Positions 1 through 5,710 are shown, counted from the stretch's first letter. The stretch is 6,765 bases of DNA from Opitutaceae bacterium (GCA_031266495.1 JAISAX010000593.1:1-6765), one strand, 5' to 3'. The notes: generated from the letters alone by a model not told the origin. Translations and numbers: made by a program.

Positions 1-13
1 GGGAGGTGTGTGA

Positions 14-27
14 GGGGGGGGGGGGGG
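14..27. repeat. 14-base G homopolymer
   Basis: An uninterrupted run of 14 G lies just left of the hairpin cluster, preceded by GTGTGTGA. No gene can be assigned to positions 1-216; small open frames there are low-complexity Arg/Gly-rich translations of the repeats. Such a run is prone to length error in sequencing and in replication, so the exact count is uncertain. On the minus strand it reads as a C tract, like the pyrimidine tracts found after stop codons elsewhere in the window, but here no stop codon adjoins it within the window. Confidence 0.8.
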
Positions 28-34
28 CAGGGGG

Positions 35-49
35 CGACGCTGCGCGTCG
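35..49. repeat. Small perfect hairpin
   Basis: Arms CGACGC (35-40) and GCGTCG (44-49) enclose a TGC loop. It stands directly before the larger hairpin cluster and may be part of the same mosaic element, although it does not share the cluster's GGA/AGA loop. There is no T tract after it, so it is not an obvious intrinsic terminator. Confidence 0.55.
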
Positions 50-51
50 TC

Positions 52-194
52 CACGGGCTGGAAGCCCGTGCCACGCCGGAACGGAGAGGCAACGCTTGCG
101 GGCGGGACGCCCGCGCCACTCCGGAACACGGGCAAGATGCCCGTGCCACGTCGGAATGGTGAGGCATCGCTTGCGGGCGAGACGCCCGCGCCAC
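52..194. repeat. Tandem 75-bp unit with four GC-rich hairpins (REP-like cluster)
   Basis: Four perfect dyads with 3-base loops follow one another: 52-59/63-70 (loop GGA), 98-104/108-114 (loop GGA), 127-134/138-145 (loop AGA) and 173-179/183-189 (loop AGA). The first and third are alike, as are the second and fourth, so the block is two copies of a unit with a 75-bp period (starts 52 and 127) differing at roughly ten positions. The innermost pair of the first hairpin, T-A, is A-T in the third, a compensatory change suggesting that the folded form matters. Each hairpin is followed by GCCAC, which reads as a GTGGC head on the other strand. The cluster lies downstream of the sulfatase stop. Similar dispersed hairpins occur in Verrucomicrobia intergenic DNA as far as I recall; mobilisation by a RAYT-type protein is inference. 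Confidence 0.8.
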
Positions 195-216
195 GGTGCT
201 TTGCGTGATATTTGTT

Positions 217-1620
217 TCAATTTTCGTCGGAGGTCGGAGGTGGGAAGGAGTCAATGTGACCCGGATAGTTTACTGTGCGTTGGGTGCTGGTTTCGTCGGG
301 GGGCGCAGGGTGGAGGGTGGCAGGGGGTTCTCCTGTCTCGGCTAGGCGCCGGGTGAGGCGTTCACGGAAATGGCGGCGTATGCTTTCGTGCGGTCGTGAT
401 GCGATGAGGTTGCTCAGTTCGTAGGGATCGGTTTGCAGGTCGTAGAGGTGGGTTTCCCGATATGTATCCGAAGTGACATTACCTTTTTGCGAATCGTCGG
501 CGGTGACAGCGTATTTCCAGCGGCTGGTGCGGAGGGCGCGTCCGGGAGGGAGGTTGCCGTCGCCAAACTGGATGTAGCTTTCGGGGGGGCGTCCGGTTTT
601 GTCTCCGCGTATGACCGGGAGGAGGCTGCGGCCTTGCATGGAGGGGGGGATGGTGATGCCGGCGGTGTCGAGGAGGGTGGGGGCGAGATCGACGAGCGAG
701 GCGGGACAGGTGTGTTCGCCGCCGCCGTCCCACACGGTTCCCCAGAGCGCGAGGGGCACGCGCACGGAGGATTCATGGGGGCTGCGTTTGTATTCGTTGT
801 TCCGGGTTTTGAAGTGGCAACCGTGGTCGCTGATAAAGGCCACGGTTGTGGTGTCCGCCTGGCCGGTGGATTCGAGGGCGTCCATGAGGCGCGCGAGCGC
901 GTCGTCAATGCGTTTGATCATGGCGCAGTAACCGGCCCAGTCGCGGGCGGAGGAGCCGCCGAGGGCTTGCAGGTCGGGAGGGAGCCAGCGTCCGGCGTAA
1001 TCGTGTTCCATGCGGCGGGGCGCGGGGTAGGAGTCGTCGGTGTTCTGGAAGTGGGGTTCGAGGAGCGAGAGGTAGAGGAGGAAGGGTTGGCCGGGGGTTT
1101 GGGCGCGTTGATGGAGGTAACGGATGGCGGCGTCGGTCATGGCATCGGAGCGGTAACCGGGGAGGCGCACTTCGCGGTTGTCGTTGTCCCAGAGGCGGGC
1201 GGTGTAGGGTCCGGAAACGGCTTCAACGGCGTTGGCGGCAAGCCAGTCCTGGTAGCCGCCACGGTTGGCGGTGGATACGGCGGCGGTTGCGCCGTCACAG
1301 GTTTCTCCGGAGAGGTGCCATTTGCCGATGTAGCCGGTGCGATAGCCGGCGGCATTAAAGAGTTCGGCGAGTTTCGGGGAATGGGGTTTGAGGCCGGGAC
1401 CGTTTTTGTGGACACCGGTCGTGGTGGCGTATTGGCCGGTTTGCAAACAGGAGCGGGCGGGGCCGCAAACGGGTTGCGGGGTGACGGCTTCGCTGAAAAA
1501 GGCGCCGCGGCGCGCAAGGCGGTCGAGGTGAGGGGTGAGGCCGAGCGGGTTGCCGTTGAGGCCGAGGGTGTCCCAGCGTTGCTGGTCGGTGAAAAATACA
1601 ATGATGTTCGGGCGGTTCAT
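217..1620 (-). CDS. Type I (formylglycine) sulfatase
   Basis: A 467-residue alkaline-phosphatase-fold sulfatase that should hydrolyse a sulfate ester, probably on a sugar. It opens with NIIVFFTDQQRWDTLG (5-20), where D12 and Q13 fit the metal-ligand position. The signature CGPARSCLQTG starts at C52, the residue converted to formylglycine, with R56. GKWHL follows at 99-103 (K100, H102), EPH at 188-190, SDHG at 264-267 (D265, H266) and K278 in a YKRSPHESSVRVPL stretch. The family's C-terminal HLYDLQTDPYELSNL is at 391-405. The frame stays open for 118 codons upstream, but that part is Arg/Pro/His-rich, runs into the IclR gene and matches nothing, so I start at ATG 1618-1620, directly before the sulfatase fold. 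No signal peptide is visible, so a cytoplasmic enzyme acting on imported oligosaccharide is likely. No maturase (FGE or anSME) is in the window. It lies 158 nt downstream of the IclR gene on the same strand and may be cotranscribed. The substrate cannot be told; the family call is firm. Confidence 0.95.
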   Translation of the reverse strand: MNRPNIIVFFTDQQRWDTLGLNGNPLGLTPHLDRLARRGAFFSEAVTPQPVCGPARSCLQTGQYATTTGVHKNGPGLKPHSPKLAELFNAAGYRTGYIGKWHLSGETCDGATAAVSTANRGGYQDWLAANAVEAVSGPYTARLWDNDNREVRLPGYRSDAMTDAAIRYLHQRAQTPGQPFLLYLSLLEPHFQNTDDSYPAPRRMEHDYAGRWLPPDLQALGGSSARDWAGYCAMIKRIDDALARLMDALESTGQADTTTVAFISDHGCHFKTRNNEYKRSPHESSVRVPLALWGTVWDGGGEHTCPASLVDLAPTLLDTAGITIPPSMQGRSLLPVIRGDKTGRPPESYIQFGDGNLPPGRALRTSRWKYAVTADDSQKGNVTSDTYRETHLYDLQTDPYELSNLIASRPHESIRRHFRERLTRRLAETGEPPATLHPAPPDETSTQRTVNYPGHIDSFPPPTSDEN

Positions 1621-1648
1621 GCGGGTGTGGGCGGCGGGTGCGGGCGGC

Positions 1649-1698
1649 GCGGATGTGGCGGATGTGGCGGTGCGGTGTGGTGTGGTGTGGTGCGGTGT
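1649..1698. repeat. Short tandem repeats in the sulfatase leader
   Basis: Two direct 9-bp copies of GCGGATGTG (1649-1666) are followed by about six 5-bp units GGTGT/GGTGC (1669-1698). On the minus strand these are C/A-rich units 20-80 nt upstream of the sulfatase ATG, in the gap between the IclR stop and the sulfatase start. Slippage here would change leader length but not the reading frame of either gene. A regulatory role is inference. Confidence 0.75.
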
Positions 1699-1744
1699 GA
1701 GCGGTGCGGCGGCTGGACAAATGCGTGCGTGTGCACGCGGGAAT

Positions 1745-1778
1745 GGAGAGGGGGAGGGGGGGGGAAGGAGAGAGGAGA
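1745..1778. repeat. 34-nt purine tract abutting the IclR stop codon
   Basis: Every base from 1745 to 1778 on the plus strand is A or G. The tract touches the TGA of the minus-strand IclR gene (1781-1779), so the transcript would read a C/U-only stretch immediately after the stop. No hairpin is present, which rules out a classic intrinsic terminator. A C-rich, G-free RNA could serve as a Rho loading site; this is inference. Confidence 0.75.
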
Positions 1779-2537
1779 TCAGAGAGACGCGATGGCTTCG
1801 GCGAGGCGGTTGATGAAGGTGGAGGGGGAGGGGGGGGCGGTGAAGCGGAAGACTTCGGCAATGGCGAGGATGCCGTGGAAAATGGATTCGTCCGGATGGA
1901 ACACGGCGATGGCGTGGCGGCGGACGCTGTTCCGGTTGAAGGCGAGGTCGGAGGCGGTTTTGCTGGAGCGGCATTCGGCGATCATTCGTGCGGCTTGCGC
2001 GTGGGGGATTTTTTTTATGACGCCGTTTTCGACATGCAGGGAAAGACCGACGGGGCGCGGGGCGTCATTGAAAAATGAATATCCGAGCCGGTTGACGGCT
2101 TCGAATTCGCCGTCCCAGCGGCGGATGTAGCCGGGGCGGACGAGCACGCGGACTTCCGTCTCCGGGTGCGTCTGGAGGATGAGTTTCATGCCTTCGTCCC
2201 CGGGTTCATACCACTCGATGGTGCAGCCGGTGGCGGCACAGAGGGTTGTCATTTTCTGATTGATACGCGAACGGAGGTGTTCGCGTGTGTCGGCAAGCGG
2301 GCGCAGGGTCCAGAGGGCTTCGTAGCGTTTGTCGGTGGTTTTGCTGATCATGCCGGCGTGGAGAAGGGTCTCCAGGAGGCGAAAGACAGAGGCTTTGGGG
2401 AGGCGCAGGCGACCGGAGAGCGTGTCGAGGGAGAGAGGGGATTCGTCGCCAAGGGCGGCAAGGACGGCGAGTCCGCGACTGAGCGCGGGCGCGGGAACGT
2501 CCGCCTGGCATAAGGCTTGAATCCTGGCAGATTTCAT
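1779..2537 (-). CDS. IclR-family transcriptional regulator
   Basis: A 252-residue protein of usual IclR length (about 250). The N-terminal winged helix-turn-helix spans roughly residues 16-75: ALSRGLAVLAAL is the typical first helix, then LDTLSGRLRLPKASVFRLLE gives the turn and recognition helix, and LLHAGMISKTTDKRYE the wing. The rest (about 90-252) is the effector-binding domain, with VRVLVRPGYIRRWDGEFEAV and a late AIAVFHPDESIFHGILAIAE segment; it is more divergent than the DNA-binding part, so the ligand cannot be guessed. ATG 2535-2537 is chosen because the fold begins right after it; the upstream open stretch is low-complexity and covers the divergent promoter region. The gene diverges from the DUF1961 gene and precedes the sulfatase, which are its likeliest targets. 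An inverted repeat over its own start codon suggests autoregulation. The coding strand has an A8 run at 2016-2009 (codons for IKKI), a possible slippage site. Confidence 0.9.
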   Translation of the reverse strand: MKSARIQALCQADVPAPALSRGLAVLAALGDESPLSLDTLSGRLRLPKASVFRLLETLLHAGMISKTTDKRYEALWTLRPLADTREHLRSRINQKMTTLCAATGCTIEWYEPGDEGMKLILQTHPETEVRVLVRPGYIRRWDGEFEAVNRLGYSFFNDAPRPVGLSLHVENGVIKKIPHAQAARMIAECRSSKTASDLAFNRNSVRRHAIAVFHPDESIFHGILAIAEVFRFTAPPSPSTFINRLAEAIASL

Positions 2538-2546
2538 TAGTGAAAT
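2531..2546. promoter_or_regulatory. Candidate operator over the IclR start codon
   Basis: Perfect 6-bp inverted repeat ATTTCA (2531-2536) / TGAAAT (2541-2546) with a 4-bp spacer, covering the start codon of the regulator. A third copy of TGAAAT lies at 2559-2564, 18 bp further on, in the gap shared with the divergent DUF1961 gene. IclR proteins commonly bind short palindromes in their own divergent promoter regions. Binding by this protein is inferred from position only. I found no convincing -35/-10 pair for either gene here. Confidence 0.4.
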
Positions 2547-2644
2547 ACAGTCTGGATATGAAATTCGCCGGAAGCAAGCCGTTTTTTCGAAAGCGCGTGG
2601 CGAGGCGGGTTGACTTGTGGGCGCGCGCGGGTGGGATGGGCGGA

Positions 2645-3508
2645 ATGAAATTGTTGTTGGTCCGGTCATATGTGTCGGGAGTGATGGGGTGGGCGAGCGT
2701 GTTGGCCGCCGCCTGTGTGTTTGCGCTTGCGAGTCAGGGCGCCGCGCCGGAAAAAGCCGGAATGGATGCGAATTTGCAAAAGAGGTTTGGAGAGCTGCGC
2801 ACAAAAAACTGGAAGCCGGCATTTTCCGACTCCGGCGCCGGTGACTGGAGGCAGCACTGGTTTCTCGACGGAGAGCGGGCTGCCGTCACGAATACGGAGG
2901 CGGGCATGGTGTTCGCCGCCGGGCCTGTCGCCGGGGACGATGCCAGCCATGCCGTTCTCTGGACGCGCCAGAGTTTTCGCGGAGACGTGATGGTGGAGTG
3001 GGATTTCACGAGGCTCGATACGATCAATCGTTACGTGAATATCATCTACATTCAGGCGACGGGCATCGGGACGCCGCCTTACACCCGCGATATTGCCGAA
3101 TGGTCGTCGTTGCGGCAGACGCCGTTCATGAAGTCGTATTTCAACTACATGAATCTGCTCCACATCAGCTATGCGGCGTTTGGCAATGATGATGATTTGC
3201 CTGACGACTATGTTCGCGCCCGACGTTACCCGACGCTGCCGGGGCGACCTTTTTCAAAAACGGATATTGCGCCCGACAACTTCAACACCGGGCTTTTTTT
3301 GCCCGGGGAGAATTATCATTTCACGTTTATCAAGACGGATGCGGATCTTTTTTTCGTGGTGCGGGACGGGCATGGGAAGGCGCGTCTGTTTCACTGGCCT
3401 TTGTCGGGAGTCGAACCGTTGGTGGAGGGACGGATTGGTATCCGGCACATGGCTACGCGCTGTTCGCGCTACCGGGATATTCGCATTGCGACTCGTGATG
3501 TTCGCTGA
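2645..3508 (+). CDS. Secreted YesU-like DUF1961 family protein
   Basis: A 287-residue protein resembling Bacillus subtilis YesU (DUF1961), a concanavalin/jelly-roll-fold protein from a rhamnogalacturonan-use cluster; its activity is not established as far as I know. Matching landmarks in order: AVLWTRQSFRGDVMVEWDF (103-121; YesU has a similar VTWDF strand), VNIIYIQATG (131-140), a LLHISY segment, FTFIKTDADLFFVVRDG, and the end EGRIGIRHMATRCSRYRDI, which parallels YesU's GKIGFRQMA...YRD. Unlike YesU it has an N-terminal extension: K2 and R7, then a hydrophobic stretch at about 12-30 ending in small residues, read as a Sec signal peptide. ATG 2645 gives the cleanest signal peptide; GTG 2540, ATG 2558 and ATG 2636 are in frame but would put a basic stretch before it. 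A G/A-rich stretch abuts the ATG too closely to be a normal ribosome site. It diverges from the IclR gene and converges with the AraC gene, 31 nt apart. Family call good, function open. Confidence 0.85.
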   Translation: MKLLLVRSYVSGVMGWASVLAAACVFALASQGAAPEKAGMDANLQKRFGELRTKNWKPAFSDSGAGDWRQHWFLDGERAAVTNTEAGMVFAAGPVAGDDASHAVLWTRQSFRGDVMVEWDFTRLDTINRYVNIIYIQATGIGTPPYTRDIAEWSSLRQTPFMKSYFNYMNLLHISYAAFGNDDDLPDDYVRARRYPTLPGRPFSKTDIAPDNFNTGLFLPGENYHFTFIKTDADLFFVVRDGHGKARLFHWPLSGVEPLVEGRIGIRHMATRCSRYRDIRIATRDVR

Positions 3509-3522
3509 GGGTGCGCGTGCGC

Positions 3523-3539
3523 GGGGGGGGGGAGGAGAG
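3523..3539. repeat. Purine tract between convergent stop codons
   Basis: Ten G (3523-3532) followed by AGGAGAG fill most of the 31-nt gap between the stop of the plus-strand DUF1961 gene (3506-3508) and the stop of the minus-strand AraC gene (3542-3540). Read with the AraC gene it is a C/T tract beginning immediately after the TAG. Ahead of it is the alternating purine-pyrimidine stretch GTGCGCGTGCGCG (3510-3522, the G at 3510 ending GGG). No stem-loop terminator serves this convergent junction. Confidence 0.7.
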
Positions 3540-4733
3540 CTACTTTGCGGGGCTTTTCTGGCGTCCGGCCACCTTGCGCCGGAAATGGAGGGGCGACACT
3601 CCCAGCCTGGCGCGAAAAACACGGGCCATGTATTCCGGAGATGAAAAACCGGACGCCGTGGCCACATCCGGGATCGGCAGCATCGTCTCGCGGAGCAAAT
3701 CCTTGGCCCGTTCCAGATGCATATCCCTGATGTAGTCGGCGGGACTCCGTTCCAGTGTTTTGGCGAAGCGCTGTTCGAGCGCGCGGCGCGAGACTCCGGC
3801 ATGGCGCGCCAGGTCGCGCACCTGCAATAACTCCCCGGTGTGCTGCCGCGCATAGCTGATGGCCGTCCGCAACGCCGGGTCTGCGATGGCCATGACGTCG
3901 CTCGACTGCCGTGTCCTGATCCCGGGCGGTTTGATCAGTTCAGGCAGAGGCTTGCGTCGCGGTTTTGTTCTCTTGCGCGTCATCAGTTCGTCGAGCATTT
4001 GCGCCGTCCGGTGTCCGATCTCCGCGCCGGGATGCGTGATGCCTGACATCGGGATGTGTGACAGTTCCAGAAAAATCTCGTCGTCCGAGTGCATCAGCAA
4101 CGACACCTCCTCGGGCATTTTTATTCGGGCGAGATGACACGCGTGGACGACTTCCCGTCCGATCACCCATGAGAACAAACCGACAGGTTTGGGCAGCCTT
4201 TTCAGCCAGTCCGCCAGCCTCTGGATGCTCAGATTCCAGTCCGCCACGCCCCATGCGCGGTTCTTCGCACTCATGCTGAAAAACGCTCCGCCCCCCGCCT
4301 TCACGGAAGTGGAAAACCCCCGCATGATGTCGGCGTCGAGCGTGTTTTTCTCCAGTCCCAGGTAGGCGAAATTTTCGTAACCCCGATCGAAAAAATACTT
4401 CGCCGCCATGTGCGCGCAGGCCTTGATGTCTGTCGTCACCGTCGGGAACTCCAGACCGGGGAAAGTGATTTGCGAGATGTTGATCACCGGGATGCCGATT
4501 CCGTGCAGATGCCGCGCCATGTCTTCGTCCTTGATGTCCGCGATGACGCCCTCGCCGACCCAGCCTGTGGGCAGCCGGAGGCTTTCCCTGGAACCGCGCG
4601 GCTCCAGGAAGATTTGCCAGTAATTGCGTTTGCGCAGGTAACGGTTGATCCCTTCGAGAATTGAACGCGCCCAGGTTGTGGACGTTTCGACGAGCAGGGC
4701 GACGCGGGGAAAGTCGGGCGGATTCATGGCCAT
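3540..4733 (-). CDS. XylR-type AraC-family transcriptional regulator
   Basis: A 397-residue regulator with the two-part build of E. coli XylR: an N-terminal LacI/periplasmic-binding-like sugar sensor and a C-terminal AraC DNA-binding domain. The sensor begins PRVALLVETSTTWARSILEG and continues with WVGEGVIADI, like XylR's WLGDGVIADF; ADWLKRLPKPVGLFSW parallels XylR's ADWLQTLPPQTGIIAV. The AraC domain covers about 291-388 with two helix-turn-helix units: VRDLARHAGVSRRALEQRF and IPDVATASGFSSPEYMARVF, ending GVSPLHFRRKV. Length matches XylR (392). ATG 4731-4733 is used; ATG 4725-4727, two codons in, is equally possible and neither has a Shine-Dalgarno. It diverges from the prepilin/PEP-CTERM pair, its likely target, and may also act on the left-hand genes. 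Whether the ligand is xylose or another sugar cannot be told. Domain call firm. Confidence 0.93.
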   Translation of the reverse strand: MAMNPPDFPRVALLVETSTTWARSILEGINRYLRKRNYWQIFLEPRGSRESLRLPTGWVGEGVIADIKDEDMARHLHGIGIPVINISQITFPGLEFPTVTTDIKACAHMAAKYFFDRGYENFAYLGLEKNTLDADIMRGFSTSVKAGGGAFFSMSAKNRAWGVADWNLSIQRLADWLKRLPKPVGLFSWVIGREVVHACHLARIKMPEEVSLLMHSDDEIFLELSHIPMSGITHPGAEIGHRTAQMLDELMTRKRTKPRRKPLPELIKPPGIRTRQSSDVMAIADPALRTAISYARQHTGELLQVRDLARHAGVSRRALEQRFAKTLERSPADYIRDMHLERAKDLLRETMLPIPDVATASGFSSPEYMARVFRARLGVSPLHFRRKVAGRQKSPAK

Positions 4734-4748
4734 GACACGAAAATCAGG

Positions 4749-4760
4749 CCGGCTTGCCGG
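4749..4760. promoter_or_regulatory. Small inverted repeat in the AraC-gene leader
   Basis: Arms CCGGC and GCCGG separated by TT, 15 bp upstream of the regulator's ATG on the minus strand. It could be a leader hairpin or a small operator; it is short enough in GC-rich DNA to be chance. Confidence 0.25.
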
Positions 4761-4772
4761 ATATTCAAGCGG

Positions 4773-4800
4773 ATGCGCAAAAATCCAGAAAATATGCGCA
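4773..4800. promoter_or_regulatory. Candidate operator: two ATGCGCA direct repeats, 21 bp apart
   Basis: ATGCGCA occurs at 4773-4779 and again at 4794-4800, exactly 21 bp apart, with an A/T-rich spacer. Each copy contains the self-complementary TGCGCA, so the orientation of the site is ambiguous. A two-turn spacing of direct repeats is the usual arrangement for AraC-family dimers such as AraC and XylR. The site lies in the 146-nt gap between the XylR-type gene and the prepilin gene and ends 9 bp before the -35 box of the latter, a suitable place for an activator. Assignment to this regulator is inference. Confidence 0.5.
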
Positions 4801-4809
4801 GAATAGCCC

Positions 4810-4838
4810 TTAACCGTCTCCTCCCGTTTTGCTATGAT
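4810..4838 (+). promoter_or_regulatory. Sigma-70-like promoter for the prepilin gene
   Basis: -35 TTAACC (4810-4815, 4 of 6 against TTGACA) and -10 TATGAT (4833-4838, 5 of 6 against TATAAT) with a 17-bp spacer. TGC directly before the -10 makes it an extended -10. Transcription would start near 4845, leaving a leader of about 35 nt before ATG 4880. The weak -35 next to the 21-bp direct repeats fits an activator-dependent promoter. Confidence 0.65.
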
Positions 4839-4879
4839 CCGGGCATGGTCAGCACGACTTTTCCCACATTCATCCTGTT

Positions 4880-5710
4880 ATGAAACCTCCTTCGTTTCCC
4901 ACCTCCCCCGTATCCGTATCTGCCTCCGGCTTTGCATTTCACAGTATCGCCTTCACGCTGCCCGAACCGGTGTCGCCACTTGAGCTAGCTCAAGTGGCAG
5001 GACGACCAAGGTCGTCCTGCCAAAAACCCGTTTGCGGCCTTCGTGGCTTCACGCTGGTGGAGCTGCTCGCGGTTATTACCATCATCGGTATCCTTGCTGC
5101 CATTATTGTTCCCGTGGTCAGCAGAGTCCGGGAATCCGCCCGCGCCGCCCAGTGCGCCTCCAATCTCCGGCAAACCGGCTCCGCTCTGTATCTGTTTATC
5201 AATGATAACAGGGGGGCGATGCCCTTCTCCAACGGCAAGAAAAACGAGAACGACAACGGCAACACCTCCTGGATGCACGAGTTGAGGCCCTATGTCGGCC
5301 TCACCAGCGACAAATCGCGTGTCCCCTCCATGACAAGAGCCGAAGGGCGTTTTTTCCTCTACTGCCCCACTTACGAATACGAACCCCACGACAAGGTGCC
5401 CGGGCAGAATTACACAGGATACAAATGGAATGCTCACGTAAGCCCCGACTGGAATACGAAACTCAAGAGCATCGATCAACTGGAGCAGCCGTCCACAACG
5501 GTTGTTTGTTGGGATTCCCTGTGTATCCAGGGCTGGGATCGGGCATTCCCGTCGGGCACCGGCAACGGAGGCGGTTACTACGAGTTCGCCTGGCGTCACG
5601 GAAACCGCTCTCATTTTCTGTTCCTGGATGGCCATGTGAAAGGCCACGCCAGGGGGCCGTCGGACAATCCGACTGATTATCCGAATCTCGTCTGGAAGCC
5701 GGAACTGTAA
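4880..5710 (+). CDS. Prepilin-like protein with N-methylation motif and H-X9-DG motif
   Basis: A 276-residue type IV pilin/type II pseudopilin-like protein. The prepilin peptidase site is G56/FTLVELLAVITIIGILAAIIVPVV, with F57 as the methylated first residue and E61 as the conserved Glu5; the hydrophobic helix is about 59-78. H240 is followed nine residues later by D250-G251 in a SHFLFLDGHVKGH context, the H-X9-DG motif typical of the large prepilin-like families of Planctomycetes and Verrucomicrobia (DUF1559-like). The mature part contains C-P-T-Y-E-Y near the middle and ends NLVWKPEL. The 56-residue leader is far longer than usual, and residues 32-48 are encoded by a palindromic repeat inserted in frame. 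No in-frame ATG or GTG start lies between that repeat and the cleavage site, so ATG 4880 is kept; it follows the promoter by a plausible distance. It is followed at 112 nt by the PEP-CTERM gene. These proteins are numerous in such genomes and their role (pilus, secretion or surface structure) is unsettled. Confidence 0.92.
   Translation: MKPPSFPTSPVSVSASGFAFHSIAFTLPEPVSPLELAQVAGRPRSSCQKPVCGLRGFTLVELLAVITIIGILAAIIVPVVSRVRESARAAQCASNLRQTGSALYLFINDNRGAMPFSNGKKNENDNGNTSWMHELRPYVGLTSDKSRVPSMTRAEGRFFLYCPTYEYEPHDKVPGQNYTGYKWNAHVSPDWNTKLKSIDQLEQPSTTVVCWDSLCIQGWDRAFPSGTGNGGGYYEFAWRHGNRSHFLFLDGHVKGHARGPSDNPTDYPNLVWKPEL
4975..5022. repeat. Double palindrome inserted in the prepilin leader
   Basis: Two overlapping perfect dyads. 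The first is a 24-bp palindrome (4975-4998) with arm GCCACTTGAGCT. The second is a 28-bp hairpin (4995-5022) with arms TGGCAGGACGACC and GGTCGTCCTGCCA around AA. Together they span 48 bp, a multiple of three, and translate in frame as leader residues 32/33-48. The second hairpin is headed by GTGGC, the same motif that heads the four hairpins at 52-194. The structure is far too regular for coding sequence and looks like a dispersed repeat that landed in the gene. Confidence 0.85.

Noticed and set aside
52..194. CRISPR array
   Set aside because: Only two 75-bp units, conserved along nearly their whole length, with internal hairpins and no variable spacers; no cas genes nearby.
6..356. Small Arg/Gly-rich plus-strand open frame at the left edge
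   Set aside because: It translates the hairpin repeats and the antisense end of the sulfatase; no real-protein character.
1621..1974. 118-residue N-terminal extension of the sulfatase frame
   Set aside because: It is Pro/Arg/His-rich low-complexity translation of GC-rich DNA, overlaps the 3' end of the IclR gene on the same strand, and the sulfatase fold begins exactly at the internal ATG at 1620.
433..2130. 565-codon plus-strand open frame opposite the sulfatase and IclR genes
   Set aside because: Gly/Val/Ala-rich with no recognisable motif; it is the mirror of two well-supported minus-strand genes in high-GC DNA.
2610..2615. TTGACT as a -35 box for the DUF1961 gene
   Set aside because: No -10-like hexamer lies 16-18 bp downstream; the stretch there is G-rich and runs into the start codon.
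2701..2718. Lipoprotein signal (LAAAC) in the DUF1961 protein
   Set aside because: The residues before the Cys (A-A-A) do not fit the lipobox, which wants a Leu-like residue at -3, and hydrophobic sequence continues after the Cys; an ordinary signal peptide fits better.
3288..3306. Hairpin CCGGGC / GCCCGG with seven T, looking like a terminator
   Set aside because: The T run is in the loop, not after the stem, and the sequence lies inside the DUF1961 coding region (TGLFLPG), so it is explained by coding.
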